Assembly (NCBI GenBank): GCA_964568145.1
Contig: CAZMOZ010000012.1
Coordinates: 1 to 64,000, forward strand
Length of the DNA stretch: 64,000 bases
Source: DSVZ01 sp964568145
GTDB taxonomy: Bacteria > Verrucomicrobiota > Verrucomicrobiia > Limisphaerales > J093
Direction of reading: 5' to 3'
In this document: piece by piece, positions 34,402 through 43,248 of the stretch
Layout of the letters: each line of letters starts with the position of its first letter
Position numbering within the stretch: position 1 is the stretch's first letter
Notes under the pieces: model-generated
Seen by the model: only the letters and a program-made list of their open reading frames with translations
What the model was told of the DNA's origin: nothing
Databases searched by the model: none
Position numbers and translations under genes: made by a program

Positions 34402-35769
34402 ATGCAGATTCTAAACCTCGTCGCCTGCCTCGCCGCGGCCGCCGGTCTGCCGGCCGCCGACCTGCCGGAGCTGGTCCTGCCCGCCGGGGTGGGCGTGAAC
34501 ATCCACTTCAACCGGGGTCACGAAAAGGACCTCGACCTCATCGCCGCCGCCGGCATCAAGGTCGTCCGCATGGACCTGGGCTGGGCCGGCATCGAGCGCA
34601 AGAAAGGTGAATACGACTGGTCGGCCTACGACGAGTTGACCGCCAACCTGGAGAAGCGCGGCCTGCGCGCGCTGTACATCCTGGATTACTCGAATCCGCT
34701 GTACGAGGAGACGGTCGTCACCCGCGACCCGATCACTGGCCGGGAGCATCGCGACACCGCGTCGCCGCAGCGCCCGGAAAGCGTGGCAGCCTTCGCGCGC
34801 TGGGCCGCTGCGGCGACGGCGCGGTACCGGGACCGGCGCGTGATCTGGGAAATCTGGAACGAGCCGAACATCTTTTTCTGGAAGCCCAAGCCGGACGTGC
34901 GCCAGTACAACACGCTCGCGCTCGCCACCTGCCAGGCGATCCGCGCGGTGGACCCGCTGGCCACGATCATCGGCCCGGCCACGTCGGAGATACCGCTGAA
35001 GTTTCTCGAAGAGCATTTCGCCTGCGGCATCCTCGAACACCTGGACGCCGTGAGCGTGCATCCGTACCGCAACTACGCGAAGCCGCCGGAAACCGCCGCC
35101 GAGGAATACGCGAAACTGCGCGAGTTGATCGCCCGCCACGCGCCGCCGGCGAGGAAGAACCTGCCGATCATCAGCGGCGAATGGGGCTACGCCTCGCACA
35201 CCCAGGGCGTGTCGCTCCCGACCCAGGCGGCGTTCGCGGCGCGCCAGCAACTGGTCAACCTGCTCGCCGGCGTGCCCGTCTCGATCTGGTACGACTGGAA
35301 GAACGACGGCCCGGACCCGGCCGAGCGCGAGCACAACTTCGGCCTGGTCAACGCCGACCTCTCGCCCAAGCCCGCCTACCTCGCCATCAAGACCCTGACC
35401 TCCGAAATGACCGGCTACCGCATCGAACGCCGGCTGGAGCTGGGCTCCGAAGCCGACTACGCGCTCCTGTTCAACCGACGTGGCCAGCCGGACAAGCTTG
35501 TGGTCTGGACCACCGGCGAGCCCCACGCCGCCGCGCTCGACGTGAAGCTGAACGCCAGGGCCCGCGTGGGCGCGGTCACCGGACTGGGCGGGAGGTTCGG
35601 CGTGTCCGCGGAAGGCTTGGGCAAGGACGGGGGGCCGGTCGTTGAATCCATTTCGCCCGCCGGCAGCGCGCCGGCGCAAGGCGTCCGGCTCGAGCGGAAC
35701 AAACTGGGTTTCGATCTCGGCCCGCTGCCGCTCTACCTCACCCTCGAAGGCGTGCGGCTGGCTCGCTAA
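34402..35769 (+). CDS. Exported clan GH-A glycoside hydrolase (cellulase/GH39-like)
   Basis: This 455-residue protein begins with a short signal peptide (MQILNLVACLAAAAGLPA). It folds as a (beta/alpha)8 barrel with acid/base E154 in VIWEIWNEPNIFFW and nucleophile E260 in PIISGEWGYASHTQG. GIKVVRMDLGWAGIERKKGE and DAVSVHPYRNYAKPPE are also characteristic of clan A (GH5/GH39/GH51-like). The C-terminal 120 residues form a beta-rich domain. Family number and substrate cannot be fixed by eye. It lies between a TerC gene and a convergent LhgO gene, so no polysaccharide locus surrounds it. Confidence 0.82.
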   Translation: MQILNLVACLAAAAGLPAADLPELVLPAGVGVNIHFNRGHEKDLDLIAAAGIKVVRMDLGWAGIERKKGEYDWSAYDELTANLEKRGLRALYILDYSNPLYEETVVTRDPITGREHRDTASPQRPESVAAFARWAAAATARYRDRRVIWEIWNEPNIFFWKPKPDVRQYNTLALATCQAIRAVDPLATIIGPATSEIPLKFLEEHFACGILEHLDAVSVHPYRNYAKPPETAAEEYAKLRELIARHAPPARKNLPIISGEWGYASHTQGVSLPTQAAFAARQQLVNLLAGVPVSIWYDWKNDGPDPAEREHNFGLVNADLSPKPAYLAIKTLTSEMTGYRIERRLELGSEADYALLFNRRGQPDKLVVWTTGEPHAAALDVKLNARARVGAVTGLGGRFGVSAEGLGKDGGPVVESISPAGSAPAQGVRLERNKLGFDLGPLPLYLTLEGVRLAR

Positions 35770-35835
35770 CCGCGAGTCAGACCTTGAAGTGAAGCAGGCG
35801 GGGTCGCCCGCTATACCGTCCCTGACCGTAGTGGT

Positions 35836-35879
35836 GCGGACGACTCGTCCGCGCCGTGGGCCCGGCGACCCGCCGGGCC
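35836..35879. repeat. Two tandem GC hairpins between convergent genes
   Basis: GCGGACG-ACT-CGTCCGC spans 35836-35852 and GGCCCGGCG-ACC-CGCCGGGCC spans 35859-35879, both perfect stems with three-base loops. Similar hairpins occur at other gaps (5196, 22704). They may terminate transcription from both flanking genes, but no T-run follows. Confidence 0.55.
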
Positions 35880-35889
35880 AGCATCCAAC

Positions 35890-37077
35890 CTACTCCGGCA
35901 GCATCCCCGCGATCTCCTCGCCGATGGCCAGCGAGGCGGTGGCGGCCGGGCTGGGCGCGTTGAGCACGTGCAGGGCGTGGTCGCGGCGCAACAAGTGAAA
36001 ATCCTGCACCAGTTCGCCGGCCGGGGTCATGGCCTGGGCGCGCACGCCCGCGCCGCCCGGCGCCAGATCATCGGAGCGGATGTCCGGCACGAGTTTTTGC
36101 AGCGAGCGGCAGAACCGCTCCCGGCTGAACGATTGCGCCAGTTCGGTCCGCACCATCGCCGGGTACCGGCCCAGAAACCGCCACAGGCCCGGGAAGGTCA
36201 GCGCGTCGGCGAGGTCGCGCAGATTCACGGTGGTGAGCGTGTAACCTTCGCGGGCGAAGGCCAGCACGGCGTTGGGCCCGGCCTCCACGCCGCCGTGGAT
36301 GAGCCGGGTGAAATGCACGCCGAGGAACGGAAACTTCGGGTCGGGCACCGGGTAGATCAGGTTCCGCACCAGTTCCTGACGCTCGGGGCGGAGTTGATAG
36401 TACTCGCCGCGGAAAGGCACGATGCGGACCTCGCGCCGCTCGCCAGCCAGCGCCGCTACGCGGTCGCAGTGCAGCCCGGCGCAATTGATGAGGAACTCCG
36501 CGGCGAACTCGCCGGGAGGCGTGGTCGCCACCCAACCGGCCCCGCGCGGTTCCAGCCGCGTGACCCGCGCGCCGGTGACAATGCGCCCGCCGCGTTCGGA
36601 CACGCGCGCGGCCAGGCGGTCGCACACCGCCTGATAATCCACGATGCCTTCCTCGGGCACGTGCGCCGCCGCGAGGCCGCCGACGTGCGGCTCGATCCGG
36701 CGCATCTCGGCCGGCTCCAGCTTGCGCAGGCCTTGCAGGCCGTTGGCGGCACCGCGACGGAGCAGTTCGTCCAGGCGGGGCAGTTCCTCGGCGTTAGTGG
36801 CCACGACCAGTTTGCCGCAGATGTCGTGCGGCACGTTTTCCGCGCGGCAGAAGGCGACCATCTGCCGGATGCCGGTTACGGCCAGCCGCGCCTTGGCCGA
36901 GCCGGGCCTGTAATACAGGCCGCAATGCAGCACGCCGCTGTTGTGCGTGCTTTGATGGGCGCCCACACGCGGCTCCTTTTCCAGCAGGGTGACGGCCAGG
37001 GCCGGCCGGCGTTCCAGCAGCCGCCACGCCGTGGCGAGTCCCACCAGGCCACCGCCCACGATGAGCACAGACTTCAC
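35890..37077 (-). CDS. lhgO: L-2-hydroxyglutarate oxidase (FAD-dependent)
   Basis: This protein of about 395 residues begins with an FAD-binding Rossmann motif (SVLIVGGGLVGLATAWRLLE). It has VGAHQSTHNSGVLHCGLYYRPGSAKA in parts, EPHVGGLAAAHVPEEGIVDY, FLINCAGLHCDRVAALAG and GPNAVLAFAREGY. These are LhgO/YgaF hallmarks: the enzyme oxidises L-2-hydroxyglutarate to 2-oxoglutarate and passes electrons to the quinone pool. GTG 37077 is chosen; ATG 37113 would add twelve residues rich in Pro/Arg. It diverges from the next gene by 91 bp. Confidence 0.9.
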   Translation of the reverse strand: MKSVLIVGGGLVGLATAWRLLERRPALAVTLLEKEPRVGAHQSTHNSGVLHCGLYYRPGSAKARLAVTGIRQMVAFCRAENVPHDICGKLVVATNAEELPRLDELLRRGAANGLQGLRKLEPAEMRRIEPHVGGLAAAHVPEEGIVDYQAVCDRLAARVSERGGRIVTGARVTRLEPRGAGWVATTPPGEFAAEFLINCAGLHCDRVAALAGERREVRIVPFRGEYYQLRPERQELVRNLIYPVPDPKFPFLGVHFTRLIHGGVEAGPNAVLAFAREGYTLTTVNLRDLADALTFPGLWRFLGRYPAMVRTELAQSFSRERFCRSLQKLVPDIRSDDLAPGGAGVRAQAMTPAGELVQDFHLLRRDHALHVLNAPSPAATASLAIGEEIAGMLPE

Positions 37078-37168
37078 GGGCGGAGTCTGCCCGCGCCCGG
37101 CGCGCGGGGGCAATCACCATCCGAAATCCGGCTTTGCGCCGCGGCCGCGGCGGCGTACAAAAACCGCC

Positions 37169-38533
37169 ATGCAATCCCCGATGCCCCGTTCAACCCGCGG
37201 CCAGACGCGACGCCAGTTTCTCCAGCGCAGCGCCGGCGTGACCCTGGCCGCCCTCACCGGACCCCAGTTGATCCCGGCGGGCGTGCTCGCCGCGGACGCC
37301 CGGCCCGGCGCAAACGACCGCATCGGCATCGGCTTTGTGGGCATCGGCCGGCAGGGTTCGGCGTTGCTCCAAGCCGCGCTGCGGCTGCCGGCCACGCGCG
37401 TGGTCGCCTTCGCCGATGTCAACCTGACGCGCGCCCGGGCGGCCGCGCAGAAGTACGAAGCCGGGGCGTACCAGGATCACCGGCGTTTGCTGGAGCGCCA
37501 GGACGTGGACGCCATCTTCACGGCCACGCCGGATCACTGGCGTTCGCTGGTGGTCATCCACGCCTGCCAGGCCGGCAAGGACGTGTACGCCGAAAAGCCG
37601 CTGACCCTGACGATCCGCGAGGGCCGGCTGATGGTGCATGCGGCGCGCCGGTACGGCCGCGTGGTCCAGACCGGCAGCCAGCAGCGGTCCCAGCGCGAGA
37701 ACATTGTGGGCTGCGACCTCGTCCGCGGCGGCGCCCTCGGCAGGATCACCCGCGTCTTCGCCCAGAACTACCCGAGTCCGTGGGAATGCGCGCTGCCCGG
37801 ACAGCCGGTGCCGGACGGCATTGACTGGAATGCCTGGTGCGGTCCCGGCCCGCTGGTGCCGTTTCACGCGGACATCTACGCGCCGCGCGCGAATCCGGGC
37901 TGGATTTCCTTCCGGCCGTGGTCCGGCGGCGAAGTCACCGGCTGGGGCTCGCACGGCTTCGACCAGATTCAATCCGCGCTGGGCATGGACGACTCCGGGC
38001 CGGTCGAGTTGTGGACGGAAGGCGGCAAGTTCGATCCACCGATCTTCACCGCGCCCGAGAGCCGCGACCGCGCGGAGAAAATTTGCTGCGTGCCGCGGGT
38101 CTTCTTCCGTTACGCCACCGGCACGGTGGTGGAGATGACCGGCGAACCGGTGGGCGGCGGCGTGCTGGGCGGAGGGATTTCCGGCGGCGGCATTTTCGTG
38201 GGCGAGAAGGGGAAGATCCGCATTGACCGCGGCATCTGCCGGTCCGAGCCGGACGAGGAACTGGCCGAGAACGCCGTGCGCGCGGGCCGCGGCCGGGGCG
38301 GCGACCACATCCAGAACTGGTACGACTGCATCAAGAGCCGGCAGCGTCCGCGCGCTGACATCGAGGCCGGCCATCGCTCGGCCACGGTGTGCCACCTGGT
38401 GAACATCGCTCGCTGGGCCGGCCGGCGGCTGCAATGGGATCCGGTGAGGGAGGAATTCCCCGGCGACCGGGAGGCGAACGCGTTCCTCGACCGGGAGCGG
38501 CGGAAGGGGTTTGAGCTGCCGGAAACAGTTTGA
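37169..38533 (+). CDS. Tat-exported Gfo/Idh/MocA family oxidoreductase
   Basis: This 454-residue paralogue starts MQSPMPRSTRGQTRRQFLQR (twin-arginine signal). It continues with IGIGFVGIGRQGSALLQAAL (Rossmann), DVYAEKPLTLTIREGRLMV (EKP lysine), QTGSQQRSQREN, GWGSHGFDQIQSAL and the end RERRKGFELPETV. It resembles the copy at 1759 most closely (QTGSQQRS against QNGSQQRS, ELP endings). ATG 37169 is set by the signal peptide. A strong hairpin follows at 38537-38593. Confidence 0.88.
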   Translation: MQSPMPRSTRGQTRRQFLQRSAGVTLAALTGPQLIPAGVLAADARPGANDRIGIGFVGIGRQGSALLQAALRLPATRVVAFADVNLTRARAAAQKYEAGAYQDHRRLLERQDVDAIFTATPDHWRSLVVIHACQAGKDVYAEKPLTLTIREGRLMVHAARRYGRVVQTGSQQRSQRENIVGCDLVRGGALGRITRVFAQNYPSPWECALPGQPVPDGIDWNAWCGPGPLVPFHADIYAPRANPGWISFRPWSGGEVTGWGSHGFDQIQSALGMDDSGPVELWTEGGKFDPPIFTAPESRDRAEKICCVPRVFFRYATGTVVEMTGEPVGGGVLGGGISGGGIFVGEKGKIRIDRGICRSEPDEELAENAVRAGRGRGGDHIQNWYDCIKSRQRPRADIEAGHRSATVCHLVNIARWAGRRLQWDPVREEFPGDREANAFLDRERRKGFELPETV

Positions 38534-38536
38534 GCC

Positions 38537-38593
38537 CGAAAGCCGAAGTTGACCCCAGCGCAGTGTGTCACGCCGGTCAAACTTCGGCTTTCG
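38537..38593 (+). terminator. Long hairpin after the oxidoreductase gene
   Basis: CGAAAGCCGAAGTT at 38537-38550 pairs perfectly with AACTTCGGCTTTCG at 38580-38593, with GAC/GTC pairs extending the stem inside. It lies immediately after the stop codon at 38533 and is followed by AGTTAAAAG. It may act as a terminator or an mRNA 3' stabiliser. The remaining 220 bases before the next gene hold a CCCCTCACCCC-type tract of the dispersed repeat and nothing coding. Confidence 0.6.
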
Positions 38594-38815
38594 AGTTAAA
38601 AGTGGCCATGACTTGTGATGCCTTCTTTCCCCCTCACCCCGGCCCTCTCCCTTGGGGAGCGGGAGGACTTCCGCCCGCGACGGTGACAAGCCGGGCGGCT
38701 GTGAATTGTTGCTGGCTGCCAGCACCTGTTCCCTCGTCTGGGGAAGGGGTTGGGGTAAGGGGCAACGCGGCTGCCGGGCTGAATTGAACTCGTGGAACTC
38801 GAATCGCACACCCAG

Positions 38816-39826
38816 ATGCAGTTCACCAAGCCAAGTGTTTTCCACGGGCGGACCTGCCTTGGGGCCATGCTCGCCCTCCTGACCTTCATCAGCCTCGCTG
38901 CCGAGGCCGCCCGCAAGCCCGTGATCGGCGTGGTGCCCAAGGGCGCGACGCACGCGTTCTGGAAGTCCATCCACGCCGGCGCGCTCAAGGCCGCTGCCGA
39001 ACTGAACGTCGAAATTCTTTGGAAAAGCGGCCTCAAGGAGGACGACCGCGAGTCACAGATCAAGGTGGTCGAGGACATGGTCACGCGCCGCGTGGACGGC
39101 ATCGTGCTGGCGCCGCTGGACGACGCGGCGTTGCGCCCGCCGGTGCTCGAGGCTGCGCGCGCGAAAATCCCGGTGGTGATCATTGATTCCGACCTCAAGA
39201 CCGACAAGTACGTCAGCTTCGTGGCCACGGACAACTACCAGGGCGGCGTGAAGGGCGCGCATCACCTGGCGAAACGGCTCGGCGGCCGGGGCCGCGTGGC
39301 GATGCTGCGCTGCATGGAAGGCTCGGCCAGCACCGCCGCGCGCGAGCAGGGCTGGCTGGACACGATCAAACAGTACCCCGGCATCACGGTGGTGAGCGCG
39401 AACCAGTACGGCGGTTCGCTCACTGAAACGGCCTACAAGGCCAGCGAACACCTGCTGGCGCCGTATCGCCGGCCCGACGGCAGCCTGAACCTCAACGGCA
39501 TCTTCACGGTGAACGAGTCCACCACCTTCGGGATGCTCCGCGCGCTTCAGGACGCCGGCTGGGCGGGCCAGGTGACCTTCGTGGGCTTCGACAGCTCGGA
39601 GTTGCTCGTGAGGGCGATCGAGCGGGGTGAACTGCACGGCCTGGTGCTCCAGAATCCGTTCCAGATGGGTTACGTCGGCGTGAAGACGCTCATGGCCCAC
39701 AAGCGTGGCGAGCCGGTGCCCCGGCGCATTGACACCGGCTCCGTCGTGGCCACGCCGGAGAACCGGAACGACCCGGCGGTGAAGGCGATGCTCGAGCCGG
39801 ATTTGAAGACGTGGCTGAGGGAGTGA
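38816..39826 (+). CDS. rbsB: Sugar-type ABC transporter substrate-binding protein
   Basis: This 336-residue periplasmic-binding protein of the type I (ribose/galactose, RbsB) class has a signal peptide (LGAMLALLTFISLAAEAA) and KPVIGVVPKGATHAFWKSIH. It continues with VEILWKSG, VVEDMVTRRVDGIVLAPLDD, IPVVIIDSDL, GRVAMLRCMEGSASTAAREQGW and VTFVGFDSSE. ATG 38816 is chosen; GTG 38792 is possible. The ATPase and permease genes of the same transporter lie 1.9 kb downstream, beyond a two-gene insert. The ligand is not known; a pentose or hexose is likely from the class. Confidence 0.9.
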   Translation: MQFTKPSVFHGRTCLGAMLALLTFISLAAEAARKPVIGVVPKGATHAFWKSIHAGALKAAAELNVEILWKSGLKEDDRESQIKVVEDMVTRRVDGIVLAPLDDAALRPPVLEAARAKIPVVIIDSDLKTDKYVSFVATDNYQGGVKGAHHLAKRLGGRGRVAMLRCMEGSASTAAREQGWLDTIKQYPGITVVSANQYGGSLTETAYKASEHLLAPYRRPDGSLNLNGIFTVNESTTFGMLRALQDAGWAGQVTFVGFDSSELLVRAIERGELHGLVLQNPFQMGYVGVKTLMAHKRGEPVPRRIDTGSVVATPENRNDPAVKAMLEPDLKTWLRE

Positions 39827-39880
39827 ACCGGGAGCTGCCTTGCCAGAATTCCCGGAGGATGGCGAAATGCACGCGTGGCC

Positions 39881-41092
39881 ATGTACGAGCCCCCATACAT
39901 CACGAATGCCACGCTGCGAAACTATCGCAGCATTGCGCTAGCCCGCGTCGAGTTGCGCAGTCTCACGTTTCTCGTGGGCCCCAATGGCTCGGGGAAAAGC
40001 AATTTCCTGGACGGGATTCGTTTCGTTTCCGACTCGCTCCGCACTTCGCTGGATCATGCGTTGCGGGAGCGCGGTTCCATCAAAGAGGTCCGACGGCGCT
40101 CGGGGGGACATCCCAACCACTTTGCAATCCGCCTGGATTTCCGTCTTCCCGGCGGTGAAATCGGGCATTACGCCTTCCGGGTAGGCGCCAAGCCGTCCGG
40201 CGGCTTTGAGGTCCAGAACGAGGAATGCGTGGTGGTCTATCCAGATAAACGGCTGGAGGAACACTCGTTCCACGTGCAAGCCGGCAAAGTTGTCTCCTGC
40301 ACAGCCAGCGTGGCGCCGCCCGCTGTCGCGGATCGCCTTTTCCTGGTCGCGGCGGCCGGCTTGCCCGAATTCCGCAGTGTGTATGACGGGCTTTCAAAGA
40401 TGGCTTTTTACAACCTGAATCCGAAAGAGATTGCGACTCCCCAACAACCGGACGCGGGGGATCTCATGCTCCGGGATGGAAAAAATTGTGCCAGCGTGTT
40501 CTCAAAGTTGAGCGAGCAGACACGCGGAAGAATCGTCGAGTACCTGGCGAGGATTGTGCCGGGTGTTTCCGAGGTTGAGCCAAGGCTGTTGGGCTCGCAG
40601 GAGACACTCGAGTTTCGCCAACAGGTCAAAGGGGCGAAGCATCCATGGCGTTTCCCCGCGGCGAGCATGTCGGATGGCACCCTCCGCGCGTTTGGCATAC
40701 TGCTGGCCTTGTTCCAGGCTGCGGATCAGAACGGCCGGGCGCCACTGCTCGTTGGCTTGGAGGAGCCGGAGATTGCCTTGCACCCGGCTGCTGCCGGCAT
40801 TCTGCTTGGCTGTTTGCGGGAGGCCAGCGGATGGGCCCAGGTGATCGTAACCAGCCACAGCCCGGATCTTCTTGATGACCTCTCGATTGAAGTGGAATCA
40901 CTCCTGGCCGTGGAATGTCAGGACGGCACAACCCGCATCGGCGCGCTCGATCCTGCGGGCCGTTCAACGCTGCGCGACCGCCTGTTCACGCCTGGTGAGT
41001 TGCTGCGAAACAACCAACTTGCGCCGGATCCGGACCTGCCAAAGGACATCGAAGACGAGCGACAGCTCCGCATGTTCCAGTTCGGTGTATGA
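39881..41092 (+). CDS. ABC-like AAA ATPase of defence type (AAA_21/COG4637-like)
   Basis: This 403-residue protein is a stand-alone SMC/RecF-like ATPase. It has Walker A GPNGSGKSN (33-41), an ABC-signature-like SMSDGTLRAFGILLAL, Walker B LVGLEEPEIALHP with E294/E295, and the switch histidine VIVTSHSPDLLDDL. It has no membrane segment or transporter features. The N-terminus YITNATLRNYRSIALARVEL is characteristic of the RecF/AAA15-21 group. It overlaps the following DUF4276 gene by ATGA. The same gene pair is linked to anti-phage and toxin-like modules. It breaks a sugar transporter operon. An alternative start is GTG 39875. Confidence 0.85.
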   Translation: MYEPPYITNATLRNYRSIALARVELRSLTFLVGPNGSGKSNFLDGIRFVSDSLRTSLDHALRERGSIKEVRRRSGGHPNHFAIRLDFRLPGGEIGHYAFRVGAKPSGGFEVQNEECVVVYPDKRLEEHSFHVQAGKVVSCTASVAPPAVADRLFLVAAAGLPEFRSVYDGLSKMAFYNLNPKEIATPQQPDAGDLMLRDGKNCASVFSKLSEQTRGRIVEYLARIVPGVSEVEPRLLGSQETLEFRQQVKGAKHPWRFPAASMSDGTLRAFGILLALFQAADQNGRAPLLVGLEEPEIALHPAAAGILLGCLREASGWAQVIVTSHSPDLLDDLSIEVESLLAVECQDGTTRIGALDPAGRSTLRDRLFTPGELLRNNQLAPDPDLPKDIEDERQLRMFQFGV

Positions 41093-41700
41093 GCGCGCTG
41101 CTGCTTTCCTCCATAGTCGAAGGTCACGGCGAGGTTCAGGCAGTGCCGATTCTCCTGCGCCGGCTCGGACAGCGACTGGCTCCCAGCCTGTTGCTGCGAC
41201 TCAACTCACCGCTCCGGGTTAAACGGGATCGTTTCTTGAATAACCAGGCTGAGTTTGCCCGGCATGTTGATTTGGCGGCCCGCAAGGCCACCTCGACGGG
41301 AGCGGTGTTGATCCTGCTTGATGCTCACGAAGCTTGTCCGGCTGAGCTCGGACCTCAATTGTTGAAGCGCGCACGGGAGGTTCGACCTGACGTCCGCGTT
41401 GCGGTGGTCCTGGCCAGGCGGGAATTCGAGGCCTGGTTTCTGGCTGCCGCCAGCTCTTTGCGCAACGTGGCAGGATTGTCCTCTCAGATCGAGTCTCCTC
41501 CCCGCCCGGAAGACATTTCCGGGGCCAAGGAATGGCTGGCGCAACATCTCCCTCACCGAAAGTACATTGCTCCGAGGCACCAGCCGGCCTTTGCTGAACG
41601 TTTTGACCTCGATTCAGCCCTCCGGGTGCCGTCGTTCGACAAGTTTTTCCGGGAGGTGTCTGAACTTTTCTCATCCTCCGCGGAAAACGTGTCCCGATGA
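41089..41700 (+). CDS. DUF4276 family protein (TOPRIM-like partner of the ATPase)
   Basis: This 203-residue DUF4276 protein has the opening SSIVEGHGEVQAVPILLRRL (E11, E15), the second strand VLILLDAHEACPAELG (D78, H80, E81) and VRVAVVLARREFEAWFLAA. The fold is thought to be TOPRIM-like and nucleolytic by analogy with OLD and DUF4435 proteins. The usual acidic DxD at the second motif reads D-A-H here. The start overlaps the ATPase stop (ATGA, 41089-41092), and its own stop overlaps the start of the sugar-transporter ATPase (ATGA, 41697-41700), so all three are probably translationally coupled. Confidence 0.82.
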   Translation: MSALLLSSIVEGHGEVQAVPILLRRLGQRLAPSLLLRLNSPLRVKRDRFLNNQAEFARHVDLAARKATSTGAVLILLDAHEACPAELGPQLLKRAREVRPDVRVAVVLARREFEAWFLAAASSLRNVAGLSSQIESPPRPEDISGAKEWLAQHLPHRKYIAPRHQPAFAERFDLDSALRVPSFDKFFREVSELFSSSAENVSR

Positions 41701-43241
41701 CATTGGATTCCAAGGATGGCCCTCCCCGCCTTGCCATGCGCGGCATCGTGAAGCGCTTCGGCGCCACGGTGGCACTGGATGGCGTGGACCTCGAGGTCGC
41801 CGCGGGCGAGGTGCTGGCGCTGGTCGGCGAAAACGGCGCCGGCAAGAGCACCTTGATGAAGGTCCTTTCGGGCGCGCATCGGCCCGACGCCGGCACGATG
41901 GAACTGGACGGCCGGCCATTCGCCCCGGCAAATCCGCTCGAGGCGCGCCGCGCCGGCATCGCCATGATCTACCAGGAGCTGTCGCTGGCGCCGCACCTGA
42001 CCGTGGCCGAGAACATCGTGCTGGGCCTGGAACCGCACCGTTTCGGCTGGGTGAACCGCCGCCAGGTCCGGACCACGGCGCGGGAAGCCCTGCGGCCCTT
42101 CGACCATCCCGAACTGCACCCGGACCGGCGCGTGCGCGACCTCCCGCCCGCCGCGCAGCAACTCGTGGAAATCGCCCGCGCCCTGGCCAGCGGCTGTCGC
42201 GTGCTGGTGCTCGACGAACCCACCAGCAGCCTCACCGCGCGCGACGTGGACCGGCTGTTCGAGTTGATCCGGCAGCTCAAAACGCGCGGCCTCGCGATCG
42301 TGTACATCTCGCACTTCCTGGAGGAGGTGCAACGGATCGCCGACCGGCTCGTGGTTTTGCGCGACGGCCGTTCCGTGGGCGGCGGCCCCGCCGGCGCGTT
42401 CAGCCCGGCGCAGATCATCGCCCTGATGGTCGGGCGCGAGGTGAAGGAGCTTTATCCGCGTTCGCCCCGGACTCCCGGCGAGGTCGTCCTGGAGCTCAAC
42501 GACCTGGCCGGCGTGGAGCGCCCGGTTTCGGCCACGCTCGCGTTGCGACGCGGCGAAGTCGTGGGCATCGCCGGCCTGATGGGCGCGGGGCGGACCGAGT
42601 TGCTGCGGTGCGTCTTCGGCCTCGATCCGGTGCGGCGGGGCGCGGTGCGGGTGGGCGCGTTTGTCGGCCCGGCCTCGCCCGCGGCCCGGTGGCGGCAGGG
42701 CGCGGGTTTCCTCAGCGAAGACCGGAAACAGGAAGGCCTGGCGCTGGCGCTGAACGTGGCGGACAACGTCACGTTGTCCCGGCTGGAAGGCTTCGGGCCG
42801 GCGGGGCTCGTTCTGCCGGGACGCCAGGTCGCGGCCGCGCGGCGCTGGATTGACCGGCTGGGCATCCGCTGCCTGGGCGCGACGCAGCGCGCCGCTGATC
42901 TTTCCGGCGGCAACCAGCAGAAGGTGGCGCTGGCCCGGCTGCTCCAACACGACGTGGACGTGTTGCTGCTGGACGAACCGACGCGGGGCATTGACGTGGG
43001 CGCCAAGGCCATGATCTACCGGCTGATTGACGAGCTGGCCAGCGGCGCGGAGGGCCGCCGGCCGCGGGCGGTGCTCATGGTCAGCAGCTACCTGCCCGAA
43101 CTGCTGGGTGTGAGCGACCGCATTGCCGTCATGTGCCGGGGCCGGCTCGGTCTCGCCCGGCCCGTGGCCGGGGTTAACGAGCATTCGCTGATGCTGGAAG
43201 CCACCGGCCAGGCCGACAACGCCAGCGTTGCCACCGGCTGA
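41697..43241 (+). CDS. rbsA: Sugar ABC transporter ATP-binding protein (RbsA/XylG type)
   Basis: This 514-residue protein has two nucleotide-binding domains. The first has Walker A GENGAGKST (44-52), LPPAAQQLVEIARALASG in place of a classical signature, Walker B RVLVLDEPTSSLT and switch HFLEEV. The second has the degenerate loop GLMGAGRTELLR, as in RbsA, then LSGGNQQKVALARLL and VLLLDEPTRGIDVGAK. It energises import together with the permease 7 bp downstream. The first signature (LPPAAQQ) departs from LSxGQ, which is also seen in this subfamily. Confidence 0.93.
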   Translation: MTLDSKDGPPRLAMRGIVKRFGATVALDGVDLEVAAGEVLALVGENGAGKSTLMKVLSGAHRPDAGTMELDGRPFAPANPLEARRAGIAMIYQELSLAPHLTVAENIVLGLEPHRFGWVNRRQVRTTAREALRPFDHPELHPDRRVRDLPPAAQQLVEIARALASGCRVLVLDEPTSSLTARDVDRLFELIRQLKTRGLAIVYISHFLEEVQRIADRLVVLRDGRSVGGGPAGAFSPAQIIALMVGREVKELYPRSPRTPGEVVLELNDLAGVERPVSATLALRRGEVVGIAGLMGAGRTELLRCVFGLDPVRRGAVRVGAFVGPASPAARWRQGAGFLSEDRKQEGLALALNVADNVTLSRLEGFGPAGLVLPGRQVAAARRWIDRLGIRCLGATQRAADLSGGNQQKVALARLLQHDVDVLLLDEPTRGIDVGAKAMIYRLIDELASGAEGRRPRAVLMVSSYLPELLGVSDRIAVMCRGRLGLARPVAGVNEHSLMLEATGQADNASVATG

Positions 43242-43248
43242 ATCGCCC

